Source of the DNA: Pseudomonas citri
Lineage (GTDB): Bacteria; Pseudomonadota; Gammaproteobacteria; Pseudomonadales; Pseudomonadaceae
Direction: 5' to 3'
Assembly (NCBI RefSeq): GCF_025336485.1
Contig: NZ_JAODAB010000033.1
Span: 1-54,982, forward strand
DNA: 54,982 nt
In this document: positions 42,264 through 50,996 of the stretch, piece by piece
How positions within the stretch are numbered: the first letter of the stretch is position 1
Layout: each line of letters opens with the position of its first letter
Program-made: the position numbers and the translations under genes
Notes under the pieces: model-generated
What the model was told of the DNA's origin: nothing
The model's input: only the letters and a program-made list of their open reading frames with translations
Database searches by the model: none

Positions 42264-44119
42264 ACCCGCGCCTGCTGGAGCTGTACAACCAGGAACTGCA
42301 CCACGTGCGCGAAAGCGCGGCGGAGTTCGCCAAGGAATACCCCAAGATCGCCAGTCGGCTGACGTTGTCCGGCATGGACTGCGCCGACCCGTACGTCGAG
42401 CGCCTGCTCGAAGGCTTCGCCTACCTGACGGCGCGGGTGCAGCTCAAGCTCGATGCCGAGTACCCGACGTTCACCCACAACCTGCTGGAAATCGCCTACC
42501 CCCATTACCTGGCGCCGACGCCGTCGATGACCGTGGTGCAGTTGCAGGCCGATCCCGATGAAGGCTCATTGAGCAGTGGCTTCGCGCTCCCGCGCGACAC
42601 TGCCCTGCGCGCCGCCCTGGGGCGTGAAACCCAGACCTGTTGCGAGTACCGCACCGCGCACCCGGTGACGTTGTGGCCACTGCAGATCAGCCAGGCCGAA
42701 TATTTCGGCAACCCGTCCACCGTGCTCGGACGCCTGGCCGCCAGCGAACCGAAGGCCAAGGCCGGCTTGCGCCTGACCCTGCGCACCGGCGCCGAACTGC
42801 CGTTCAACAGCCTGGCGCTGGACAACCTGCCGCTGTATCTGAGCGGCGCCGACGAACAACCGTTCCGCCTCTATGAACAACTGCTGGGCAATGCCTGCGC
42901 GGTGTTCGCCCGCCAGCCCGGCGGCAACTGGGTCGAGCGCCTGCCCCAGGATGCCTTGCGTCCGCGGGGTTTCGACGATGCCGACGCCGCACTGCCAGTG
43001 GTGTCGAGAGCCTTCCAGGGTTATCGCCTGTTGCAGGAATATTTCGCCCTGCCCCAGCGCTTCCTGTTTGTCGATTTCACCCAGCTCAGCCGTGCGGTCC
43101 GGCGCTGCGACGGCCAGGAGCTGGAGCTGATCGTGCTATTCAACCGTCATGATCCGAGCCTGGAAGGCAGCGTCGGTGCCGCGCAGTTCCTGCCGTTCTG
43201 CACCCCGGCCATCAACCTGTTCCCCAAGCGCCTGGACCGTATCCACTTGTCGGACCGGGTCAACGAACACCACGTCATCGCCGACCGTACCCGGCCGATG
43301 GATTTCGAAGTGCATTCGCTGACCGGCCTCAGCGGCCATGGCACAGGCCCGGAACAACCTTTCCTGCCGTTCTACGCCGTGCGCGATCCGTCGCGCTATG
43401 GCCGCGACCAGGCCTACTACACCGTGCGTCGCGAGCCGCGCGTGTTGTCCAGCGACCAGCGCCGCAACGGACCGCGCTCGACCTATGTGGGCAGCGAAAC
43501 CTTCGTCAGCCTGGTGGACAGCCAGCAAGCGCCCTATCGCCACGACTTGCGTCAACTGGGCGTGACGGCGTTGTGCACCAACCGCGACCTGCCGCTGTTC
43601 ATGAGCGTGGGCAGTGGCAAGACCGATTTCACCCTGGCCGACAGCGCGCCGGTCTCGGCCGTGCGTTGCGTGGCCGGGCCGAGTCGCCCACGGGCCAGCC
43701 ATGCCCACGACGCCAAGGCCTGGCGGCTGATCAGCCAGTTGTCGCTGAACTACTTGTCCCTCAGCGAACAGGGCCAGGGCGCCGCGGCCCTGCGCGAGCT
43801 GCTGCGCCTGTACGGCGACAACAACGACGCGGCGCTGCAATTGCAGATCGAAGGCCTGCGCGACGTCAGCAGCAAGGCCTGCACCCGACGCCTGCCGATG
43901 CCCGGCCCGATCGTGTTCGGGCGCGGCCTGGAGATCACCCTGGAATTCGATGAAAACGCGTTTCGCGGCACCGGGGTGTTCCTGCTCGGCGCCGTGTTCG
44001 AGCGCTTCCTGGCACGCTACGTGTCGATCAACAGTTTTACCGAGACGGTGGTGCGCACCACCGAACGCGGCGAGATCATGCGATGGAAAGCCAAGCCCGG
44101 ACGTCGTCCGACCCTGTGA
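42260..44119 (+). CDS. tssF: T6SS baseplate protein TssF
   Basis: 619 aa. Starts MNPRLLELYNQELHHVRES with FAKEYPKIASRLTLSGMDCADPYVERLLEGFAYL split across the conserved N-terminus, and ends with FLARYVSINSFTETVV. TssF pairs with TssG and TssE in the baseplate wedge. The 3' end overlaps tssG by 37 bp. Confidence 0.97.
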   Translation: MNPRLLELYNQELHHVRESAAEFAKEYPKIASRLTLSGMDCADPYVERLLEGFAYLTARVQLKLDAEYPTFTHNLLEIAYPHYLAPTPSMTVVQLQADPDEGSLSSGFALPRDTALRAALGRETQTCCEYRTAHPVTLWPLQISQAEYFGNPSTVLGRLAASEPKAKAGLRLTLRTGAELPFNSLALDNLPLYLSGADEQPFRLYEQLLGNACAVFARQPGGNWVERLPQDALRPRGFDDADAALPVVSRAFQGYRLLQEYFALPQRFLFVDFTQLSRAVRRCDGQELELIVLFNRHDPSLEGSVGAAQFLPFCTPAINLFPKRLDRIHLSDRVNEHHVIADRTRPMDFEVHSLTGLSGHGTGPEQPFLPFYAVRDPSRYGRDQAYYTVRREPRVLSSDQRRNGPRSTYVGSETFVSLVDSQQAPYRHDLRQLGVTALCTNRDLPLFMSVGSGKTDFTLADSAPVSAVRCVAGPSRPRASHAHDAKAWRLISQLSLNYLSLSEQGQGAAALRELLRLYGDNNDAALQLQIEGLRDVSSKACTRRLPMPGPIVFGRGLEITLEFDENAFRGTGVFLLGAVFERFLARYVSINSFTETVVRTTERGEIMRWKAKPGRRPTL

Positions 44120-45135
44120 GTACCCTGGAGGCGATGCACCAGGAACCCTGGGAATACGACTTCTTCCAGGCGTTGCGGCGCATCGAGTGCGAAACCCCCG
44201 AGCTGCCGCGCCTGGGCCATTCCCTGCGCCTGGCCGATGACCCGCTGCGCCTGGGCCAACAGCCCGACTGCACCTTCGCCCCGAGAACCCTGGCCGCGGT
44301 GCAACCGGGTGTCGACGGTGCGCCGGCGCGCCTGGAGCAGTTCTTCTTTGGCCTCGGCGGCCCCAACGGCCCGATGCCGCTGCACCTCACCGAATACGTG
44401 CGCGAACGCCAGCGCAACAACGCCGACAGCACCAGCAAGCGCTTCCTCGACGTGTTCCACCATCGCCTGCTCAGCCTGTTCTACCGGGCCTGGGCCGAAG
44501 CGCGGCCGACCATCAGCCACGACCGCCCCGACGATGACTACTGGTCGGCGCGCCTGGCGGCGTTCAGCGGCCGGGGCATGCCGAGCCTGCTCAACCAGGG
44601 CCCGATCCCCGACACCGCGAAGCTGCACTACAGCGGTCACCTGTCGGCACAGACCCGCTACCCGGACGGCTTGAAGGCCATTCTCAGCGAGTACTTCGGC
44701 TTGCCGGTGGAGATCGAGGAGTACGTCGGCCAATGGCTGGAATTGCCCGAGCGCAGCCGCGTCGGCGTCAGCGCTCATCGGCTGGGCGTGGACTTCTGCC
44801 TGGGTCGCTACGTGTGGGACCGCCAACACAAATTCCGCATTCGCCTGGGCCCCCTCAAGCTCGTCGACTACATGGGCATGCTGCCCGGCAGCCAACCGTT
44901 CAACGAGTTGGTGGCCTGGGTCGCCGAATACCTGGGCCATGAATTGGACTGGGACTTGAACCTGGTCCTGGAGCAGCCCGAAGTCCCGGCGCTGCAACTC
45001 AACGGTCGCTTCCGCCTGGGATTCAACACCTGGCTGGGGAAACCCGAAACAGATGCCAACGATTTAATCCTGGCCCGGCATTACGCCGAACAGGCCAACA
45101 CCTCACAGACCTCAAGGAGCCATGAGCATGGGTGA
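44083..45135 (+). CDS. tssG: T6SS baseplate protein TssG
   Basis: 350 aa. The conserved region begins at EPWEYDFFQALRRIE, then FFFGLGGPNGPMPLHLTEYV and LDVFHHRLLSLFYRAW, all TssG signatures. ATG 44083 is inside tssF; a later ATG at 44134 (before QEPWEYD) is a possible shorter start. It overlaps clpV slightly at its end. Confidence 0.96.
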   Translation: MESQARTSSDPVSTLEAMHQEPWEYDFFQALRRIECETPELPRLGHSLRLADDPLRLGQQPDCTFAPRTLAAVQPGVDGAPARLEQFFFGLGGPNGPMPLHLTEYVRERQRNNADSTSKRFLDVFHHRLLSLFYRAWAEARPTISHDRPDDDYWSARLAAFSGRGMPSLLNQGPIPDTAKLHYSGHLSAQTRYPDGLKAILSEYFGLPVEIEEYVGQWLELPERSRVGVSAHRLGVDFCLGRYVWDRQHKFRIRLGPLKLVDYMGMLPGSQPFNELVAWVAEYLGHELDWDLNLVLEQPEVPALQLNGRFRLGFNTWLGKPETDANDLILARHYAEQANTSQTSRSHEHG

Positions 45136-47818
45136 AATCAGTCGCGCCGCGTTGTTCGGCAAACTCAACAGCGTGGCCTACAAAGCCATCGAAGCCGCCA
45201 CCGTGTTCTGCAAATTGCGCGGTAACCCCTACGTGGAACTGGTCCACTGGTTCCATCAATTGCTGCAACTGCAGGACTCGGACCTGCACCGCATCATCCG
45301 CCAGTTCAACATCGAGCCGGCGCGCCTGGCCCGTGACCTGACCGACGCCCTGGACCGTTTGCCACGGGGCTCGACGTCCATCACCGACCTGTCGTCCCAC
45401 GTGGAAGAAGCGGTGGAACGCGGCTGGGTCTACGGCAGCCTGATGTTCGGCGAAAGCCAGGTGCGCACCGGTTACCTGGTGATCGGCATCCTCAAGACCC
45501 CGAGCCTGCGCCACGCATTGCTGGGGCTGTCGTCGGAGTTCGACAAGGTCAAGGTCGAAGCCCTGAGCGAGCGTTTTGACGAGTATGTCGGCGACTCGCC
45601 GGAGAACGCCCTGACCGCCAGCGACGGTTTCAACGCCGGCAGCGTGCCCGGCGAAGCCAGCGGCGCCATGGCCCCCAGCGCCATGGGCAAGCTGGAGGCC
45701 CTCAAGCGCTTTACCGTCGACCTCACCGAACAGGCCCGCAGCGGCAAGCTCGACCCGATCGTCGGCCGCGACGAAGAGATCCGCCAGTTGGTGGACATCC
45801 TCATGCGCCGCCGGCAGAACAACCCGATCCTCACCGGTGAAGCTGGCGTGGGCAAGACTGCGGTGGTCGAGGGCTTTGCCCTGCGCATCGTCGCCGGTGA
45901 CGTGCCGCCGTCCCTCAAGGACGTGGAACTGCGCAGCCTCGACGTCGGCCTGTTGCAGGCCGGCGCGAGCATGAAAGGTGAGTTCGAACAGCGCCTGCGC
46001 CAGGTCATCGAAGACGTCCAGGCGTCGCCGAAACCGATCATCCTGTTCATCGACGAAGCCCACACCCTGGTAGGTGCCGGTGGCGCCGCCGGCACGGGCG
46101 ACGCGGCCAACCTGCTCAAGCCGGCCCTGGCCCGTGGCACCCTGCGCACCGTCGCCGCCACCACGTGGGCGGAGTACAAGAAACACATCGAGAAAGACCC
46201 GGCCCTGACCCGCCGCTTCCAAGTAGTGCAAGTGGCCGAGCCGTCGGAAGACAAGGCGCTGCTGATGATGCGCGGCGTGGCCTCGACCATGGAAAAACAC
46301 CACCAGGTGCAGATCCTCGACGAAGCCTTGGAAGCTGCGGTCAAGCTGTCCCACCGTTACATTCCCGCGCGCCAGTTGCCGGACAAATCCGTGAGCTTGT
46401 TGGACACCGCCTGCGCCCGCGTCGCCATCAGCCTGCACGCGGTGCCGGCCGAAGTGGACGACAGCCGTCGGCGCATCGAAGCGCTGGAAATCGAGCTGCA
46501 GATCATCGCCCGTGAACACGCCATCGGCGTGGCCATCGGCAGCCGCCAGACCCAGACCGAAAGCCTGCTGAGCGCCGAGCGTGAGCGCCTGGCCGAACTG
46601 GAAAGCCGCTGGGCCGAAGAGAAAGCCCTGGTGGATGAGTTGCTGGAAACCCGCGCGACCCTGCGCGAACGCGTCGGCGTGGTGGACAGCGACGACGCCA
46701 GCGAAGCTTCTGACAACGAAAGCCATGCCCTGCGCGAAAAGCTGGTGGACCTGCAACAGCGCCTGAGCGCCCTGCAAGGCGAAAACCCGCTGATCCTGCC
46801 GACCGTGGATTACCAGGCCGTGGCCTCGGTGGTCGCCGACTGGACCGGTATCCCGGTGGGCCGCATGGCCCGCAACGAACTGGAAACGGTGCTCAACCTC
46901 GACCAGCACCTGAAAAAACGCATCATCGGCCAGGACCATGCCTTGCAGATGATCGCCAAGCGCATCCAGACCTCTCGTGCCGGCCTCGACAACCCGAGCA
47001 AGCCGATTGGCGTGTTCATGCTCGCCGGCACCTCGGGCGTGGGCAAGACCGAAACCGCCCTGGCCCTGGCCGAAGCCATGTACGGTGGCGAGCAGAACGT
47101 CATCACCATCAACATGAGCGAGTTCCAGGAAGCCCACACCGTGTCCACCCTCAAGGGTGCGCCACCGGGCTACATCGGTTATGGCGAAGGCGGCGTGCTG
47201 ACCGAAGCCGTGCGGCGCAAACCGTACAGCGTGGTGTTGCTGGACGAGGTGGAAAAAGCCCACCCGGACGTCCATGAGATTTTCTTCCAGGTGTTCGACA
47301 AGGGCGTGATGGAGGACGGCGAAGGCCGGGTGATCGACTTCAAGAACACCCTGATCCTGCTGACCACCAACGCCGGCACCGAGCTGATCGCCCAGGTCTG
47401 CAAGAACCCGCAGGATGTGCCCGAGCCCGAGGAAATCGCCAAGGCCCTGCGCCAGCCGCTGCTGGAAATTTTCCCGCCGGCCTTGCTGGGCCGCCTGGTG
47501 ACGATTCCGTACTATCCGCTGAGCGACGAGATGCTCAAGTCCATCACCCGCTTGCAACTCAACCGCATCAAGAAGCGTGTGGAGAACACCCACAAGGTGG
47601 CATTCGACTATGACGACGCGGTGGTTGACCTGATCGTCTCGCGCTGCACCGAAACCGAAAGCGGCGGCCGCATGATCGACGCCATCCTGACCAACAGCCT
47701 GCTGCCGGACATGAGCCGCGAGTTCCTGACCCGCATGCTCGAAGGCAAGGCCTTGGCCGGCGTGCGGATCAGCGCTGTGGATAACGAATTGCAGTACGAT
47801 TTCAGCGACGCGGCTTGA
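45128..47818 (+). CDS. clpV: T6SS sheath-recycling AAA+ ATPase ClpV (TssH)
   Basis: 896 aa from ATG 45128 (MGEISRAALFGKLN); AAGGAG lies eight bases upstream, whereas the ATG at 45122 is too close to it. N domain (1-150), first AAA+ module with Walker A GEAGVGKT (237-244) and FIDEAHTLVGAG, a coiled-coil middle domain, second AAA+ module with GTSGVGKT (634-641). ClpV disassembles contracted TssB/TssC sheaths. Confidence 0.97.
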   Translation: MGEISRAALFGKLNSVAYKAIEAATVFCKLRGNPYVELVHWFHQLLQLQDSDLHRIIRQFNIEPARLARDLTDALDRLPRGSTSITDLSSHVEEAVERGWVYGSLMFGESQVRTGYLVIGILKTPSLRHALLGLSSEFDKVKVEALSERFDEYVGDSPENALTASDGFNAGSVPGEASGAMAPSAMGKLEALKRFTVDLTEQARSGKLDPIVGRDEEIRQLVDILMRRRQNNPILTGEAGVGKTAVVEGFALRIVAGDVPPSLKDVELRSLDVGLLQAGASMKGEFEQRLRQVIEDVQASPKPIILFIDEAHTLVGAGGAAGTGDAANLLKPALARGTLRTVAATTWAEYKKHIEKDPALTRRFQVVQVAEPSEDKALLMMRGVASTMEKHHQVQILDEALEAAVKLSHRYIPARQLPDKSVSLLDTACARVAISLHAVPAEVDDSRRRIEALEIELQIIAREHAIGVAIGSRQTQTESLLSAERERLAELESRWAEEKALVDELLETRATLRERVGVVDSDDASEASDNESHALREKLVDLQQRLSALQGENPLILPTVDYQAVASVVADWTGIPVGRMARNELETVLNLDQHLKKRIIGQDHALQMIAKRIQTSRAGLDNPSKPIGVFMLAGTSGVGKTETALALAEAMYGGEQNVITINMSEFQEAHTVSTLKGAPPGYIGYGEGGVLTEAVRRKPYSVVLLDEVEKAHPDVHEIFFQVFDKGVMEDGEGRVIDFKNTLILLTTNAGTELIAQVCKNPQDVPEPEEIAKALRQPLLEIFPPALLGRLVTIPYYPLSDEMLKSITRLQLNRIKKRVENTHKVAFDYDDAVVDLIVSRCTETESGGRMIDAILTNSLLPDMSREFLTRMLEGKALAGVRISAVDNELQYDFSDAA

Positions 47819-47836
47819 TCGGACCGGAACACCGAT

Positions 47837-47866
47837 AACCCTGTGGGAGCCAGCTCCCACAGGGTT
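47837..47866 (+). repeat. Perfect 14-bp-arm hairpin between clpV and vgrG
   Basis: AACCCTGTGGGAGC (47837-47850), spacer CA, GCTCCCACAGGGTT (47853-47866). It shares the TGTGGGAGC core with the REP units. With only two T after the stem it is more likely a REP-derived 3' stabiliser than an efficient terminator. Confidence 0.75.
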
Positions 47867-47904
47867 GCGCACCTTCGGCTATTACAACGTGCATGGGACA
47901 CTCG

Positions 47905-49836
47905 ATGTTATTCAACCAAGCCTCACGCCTGGCAAAGATCACCAGCCCCCTGGGCCCCGAGGTGCTGCTGCTCAAGGACATGGGCGGCGGCGAAGAGCTG
48001 GGCAGGCTGTTCAACTATGAGTTGCAACTGCACTCGCTGGACAACGCCATCGACCTCCACCAGGTGCTCGGCAAGCCCATGTGCGTCAGCATGCAGCTGG
48101 ACGGCGGCGGCGAACGGCATTTCCATGGCATCGTTGCCCGCTTCAGCCAGAACGTCGACCAAGGCCAGTTCGCCAGTTACCAGGCCACGCTGCGCCCCTG
48201 GTTGTGGCTGCTGACCCGCACCTCCGATTGCCGGATTTTCCAGAACCTGACCATCCCGCAGATCATCAAGCAGGTGTTCCGCGACCTGGGCTTCTCCGAT
48301 TTCGAAGACGCCCTGAGCCGTCCGTATCGCGAGTGGGAATACTGCGTGCAGTATCGCGAAACCAGTTTCGACTTCGTCAGCCGGCTGATGGAGCAGGAAG
48401 GTATCTACTACTTCTTCCGTCACGAACAGGGTCGCCATGTGCTGGTGCTGGCCGACGCCTACGGCGCCCATACCAGTGCGCCGGGCTACGCGTCAGTGCC
48501 CTACTACCCGAAGAACGAACAGCAGCGCGAGCGCGATCACATCCACGACTGGCACCTGGCCCAGGAAGTCCAGCCCGGTTCGCTGGAGCTCAACGACTAC
48601 GATTTCCAACGCCCCAGCGCGCGCATCGACGTGCGCTCGGCGATGCCGCGTCCGCACACCGCCGGTGACTATCCGCTGTACGACTATCCCGGCACCTATG
48701 TGCAGAGCGAAGACGGCGAACACTACGCCCGCACACGCATTGAAGCCTTGCAGAGCCGACACGAACAGGTCGAGCTGGCCGGTAATGCCCGGGGCCTGGG
48801 ATCGGGCCATCTGTTCAGCCTCACCGGCTTCACCCGCCAGGACCAGAACCGCGAATACCTGATCGTCGGCGCCCGCTACTACCTTTCCCAGGAGAGCGGC
48901 GAAACCGGCGGCGGCGCGCCTTCCGCGCAGTTCGAAAGTACCCTGACCTGCATCGACGCCCAGCAGAGTTTTCGTCCGCTGGCGACGACCCACCGCCCCA
49001 TCGTCAAAGGCCCGCAAACCGCCTTGGTGGTCGGCCCCAAAGGCGAGGAAATCTGGACCGACCAGTTCGGCCGGGTGAAGGTGCATTTCTATTGGGATCG
49101 TCACGACCAGTCCAACGAAAACAGCTCGTGCTGGATTCGTGTGTCGCAATCCTGGGCCGGCAAGAACTGGGGCTCGATGCAGATCCCGCGCATCGGCCAG
49201 GAAGTGATCGTCAGCTTCCTCGAAGGTGACCCGGACCGGCCGATCATCACCGGTCGCGTCTACAACGCCGAACAGACCGTGCCCTACGATTTGCCCGACA
49301 ACGCCACCCAGAGCGGCATGAAGAGCCGTTCCAGCAAGGGCGGCACGCCGGCGAATTTCAACGAAATCCGCATGGAAGACAAAAAGGGCGCCGAGCAGCT
49401 GTACATCCACGCCGAGCGTAACCAGGACATCGTGGTCGAGGTGGACGAAAGCCATTCGGTGGGCCACGACCGCAACAAGAGCATCGGCCACAACGAAACG
49501 GTGACCATCGGCAACAACCGCCTGCGCATCGTCAAACAGGAAGACATCCTGTCGGTGGGCCTGCGCAAGACCGATAGCATCAGCCAGAGCTACGTCATCG
49601 AAGTGGGTGAGAACCTGCGCCTGGTGTGTGGCGAAAGCATCCTGGAACTCAATGCCAGCGGCCAGATCAACCTGAGCGGCGTGCAGATCAGTTTCTATGC
49701 CAAGGGCGATGCCGAGTTCAACACCGGCGGCGTGCTGCACTTGAACAACGGCAACGGCCCGGGTGCCACACCCGACGGCCAGGGCGTCAAGGCGAGCATC
49801 GACGCCAACGTCAAAGCCGCGTTCCCCAAGGGTTAA
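47905..49836 (+). CDS. vgrG: T6SS spike protein VgrG
   Basis: 643 aa from ATG 47905 (MLFNQASRLAKITSPLGPEV); ATG 47893 four codons earlier is possible. The gp27-like part holds FNYELQLHSLDN and YCVQYRETSFDFVSRLMEQEGIYYFF split over the conserved core; the gp5-like OB part includes PQTALVVGPKGEEIWTDQFG and VKVHFYWDRHD. The C-terminal beta-helix ends soon after INLSGVQISFYAKGDAEF, so there is no large effector extension. It should carry the PAAR-tipped effectors encoded downstream. Confidence 0.96.
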   Translation: MLFNQASRLAKITSPLGPEVLLLKDMGGGEELGRLFNYELQLHSLDNAIDLHQVLGKPMCVSMQLDGGGERHFHGIVARFSQNVDQGQFASYQATLRPWLWLLTRTSDCRIFQNLTIPQIIKQVFRDLGFSDFEDALSRPYREWEYCVQYRETSFDFVSRLMEQEGIYYFFRHEQGRHVLVLADAYGAHTSAPGYASVPYYPKNEQQRERDHIHDWHLAQEVQPGSLELNDYDFQRPSARIDVRSAMPRPHTAGDYPLYDYPGTYVQSEDGEHYARTRIEALQSRHEQVELAGNARGLGSGHLFSLTGFTRQDQNREYLIVGARYYLSQESGETGGGAPSAQFESTLTCIDAQQSFRPLATTHRPIVKGPQTALVVGPKGEEIWTDQFGRVKVHFYWDRHDQSNENSSCWIRVSQSWAGKNWGSMQIPRIGQEVIVSFLEGDPDRPIITGRVYNAEQTVPYDLPDNATQSGMKSRSSKGGTPANFNEIRMEDKKGAEQLYIHAERNQDIVVEVDESHSVGHDRNKSIGHNETVTIGNNRLRIVKQEDILSVGLRKTDSISQSYVIEVGENLRLVCGESILELNASGQINLSGVQISFYAKGDAEFNTGGVLHLNNGNGPGATPDGQGVKASIDANVKAAFPKG

Positions 49837-49854
49837 TCCAGAGACTCAGGCGCC

Positions 49855-50289
49855 ATGACTTACCGCATCAACGAATTCCAGTTCCAATTGCCGCCCAGCG
49901 AATTGCTGGACGCGACGATCAACATCCTCAAGTTCCCCGAACTGGGCACGTCGTTGATCATCAGTCGCAGCTTGCTGGCCGAGGGCGAAACCCTGCAAAG
50001 CAACCTCGACGCCCAGCTCGAACGCCTGGAAAAACAGGTCCAGGACCTGCGCTGCCAACCCGGCGTCGCCGTGCGCCTGGGCCCCAACCAGGACGTCGAA
50101 GGCGTCGAGCTGCGCAGCCAGTTCAACAAGGGCACTGAAAAGGTCTTCCAGTTCCAACTGGCGCTGGTCCTGCCCGGCACCCGCAAGCTGCTGGCACTCA
50201 GCTATGTGAAAGCCGAAAAGCTCGGGGATGCCGAAGCCGCGCATTGGGCGACGATCAAGGGCTCGCTGGTGTTCGACAGCCCGGCCTGA
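49855..50289 (+). CDS. Eag-type T6SS effector chaperone (DUF1795/DcrB-like), eag1
   Basis: 144 aa. Begins MTYRINEFQFQLPPSELLDA with NILKFPELGTSLIISRSLLA, the DUF1795 pattern of EagR/EagT6 chaperones. They bind the hydrophobic N-terminal segments of prePAAR effectors and load them onto VgrG. It follows vgrG by 18 bp on the same strand, but the next plus-strand effector (rhs, 53052) is 2.8 kb away behind an inverted cassette. Its client is probably that Rhs protein. Confidence 0.87.
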   Translation: MTYRINEFQFQLPPSELLDATINILKFPELGTSLIISRSLLAEGETLQSNLDAQLERLEKQVQDLRCQPGVAVRLGPNQDVEGVELRSQFNKGTEKVFQFQLALVLPGTRKLLALSYVKAEKLGDAEAAHWATIKGSLVFDSPA

Positions 50290-50334
50290 TTGTGGGGGTG
50301 AAGCTTGCGCCGGGCGGCGATGCCGGATCCAGCA

Positions 50335-50766
50335 CTACGACTCAAGAGGCTCTAGCAAGTAGAGCAGTGCCCGATGGTATTTCGCGGCGCGTTCCAGATC
50401 CTTGTCGCGCACGACGGGTAGTCGGGTGAGGTCGAGGTTGTCACGGATGTCCGCGATCTTCACTTTGGTCGCCAGCGGATTGGGGCGAATCCGGGCAATG
50501 AATTGTTCGTACGCTTCGCCCGGGCGCTTGCTCAGGCAATCGATGGCGGTCACGGCCGTCTCCGGAATACCCAGCGCACGCAACTCATCGAGGGTGACAT
50601 CACCGTCCTCGACCACATCGTGAAGCAAGCTGACCAACTGTTCTTCCAGCCCATCGAACGCCATCATCAGGCGCAAGGGGTGAAGGATGTAGGGTTTGCC
50701 CGCTTTGTCCACCTGGCCCGCGTGGACCCGTGCCGCCAGGGCGATTGCCGCATCCAGAATGCTCAT
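50335..50766 (-). CDS. HD-domain small alarmone hydrolase-like protein, candidate enzymatic immunity
   Basis: 143 aa, a stand-alone HD domain. Metal and catalytic residues match the hydrolase half of SpoT (5898-8003): H15 in HAGQ, H29 in HP, H49-D50 and E53-D54 in HDVVED, and D106/N110 in KIADIRDN. Size and motifs fit MESH1/SAH-type small alarmone hydrolases, which remove the 3'-pyrophosphate from (p)ppGpp-like nucleotides. ATG 50766 overlaps the stop of the 77-aa gene (ATGA), which in turn overlaps the synthetase-type effector. The inferred role is to protect the producer by hydrolysing the toxic alarmone. A general housekeeping SAH is the alternative, but overlapping genes argue against mere proximity. 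Confidence 0.82.
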   Translation of the reverse strand: MSILDAAIALAARVHAGQVDKAGKPYILHPLRLMMAFDGLEEQLVSLLHDVVEDGDVTLDELRALGIPETAVTAIDCLSKRPGEAYEQFIARIRPNPLATKVKIADIRDNLDLTRLPVVRDKDLERAAKYHRALLYLLEPLES

Positions 50767-50996
50767 CGGCGCTCGAAGCCTTTCTCGTATTCTTCTTTGG
50801 AAATCTCGCGGCCATACAAGACTGCATCGTTGTACAGCCGGTTATCCGCCGGCACTGGCCGGTCGCTTTCAGCGGCGCCGTAGAACTTCACGAAGACCGT
50901 CTTGGTGCGATGATCCCAGCGGTAGGTCACCTCTTCGAAGTCATAATCCAGGAACACATCCCGGCTCGCGAAGGCACTCAGATCCTTAATTCCCAC
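50763..50996 (-). CDS. 77-aa protein, candidate binding immunity protein (Tis1-like position)
   Basis: 77 aa from GTG 50996, preceded by AAGGGGG; there is no internal ATG. Charged and aromatic-rich (FLDYDFEEVTYRWDHRTKT, VFVKFYGAAESDRPVPADN) with a C-terminal helix (SKEEYEKGFERR). No signal peptide, so cytosolic, where an alarmone synthetase toxin would act. It overlaps the effector stop by 11 bp, the classic immunity position; in P. aeruginosa PA14 the tas1 toxin is paired with tis1. I cannot tell from sequence whether it is homologous to Tis1. Confidence 0.7.
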   Translation of the reverse strand: MGIKDLSAFASRDVFLDYDFEEVTYRWDHRTKTVFVKFYGAAESDRPVPADNRLYNDAVLYGREISKEEYEKGFERR

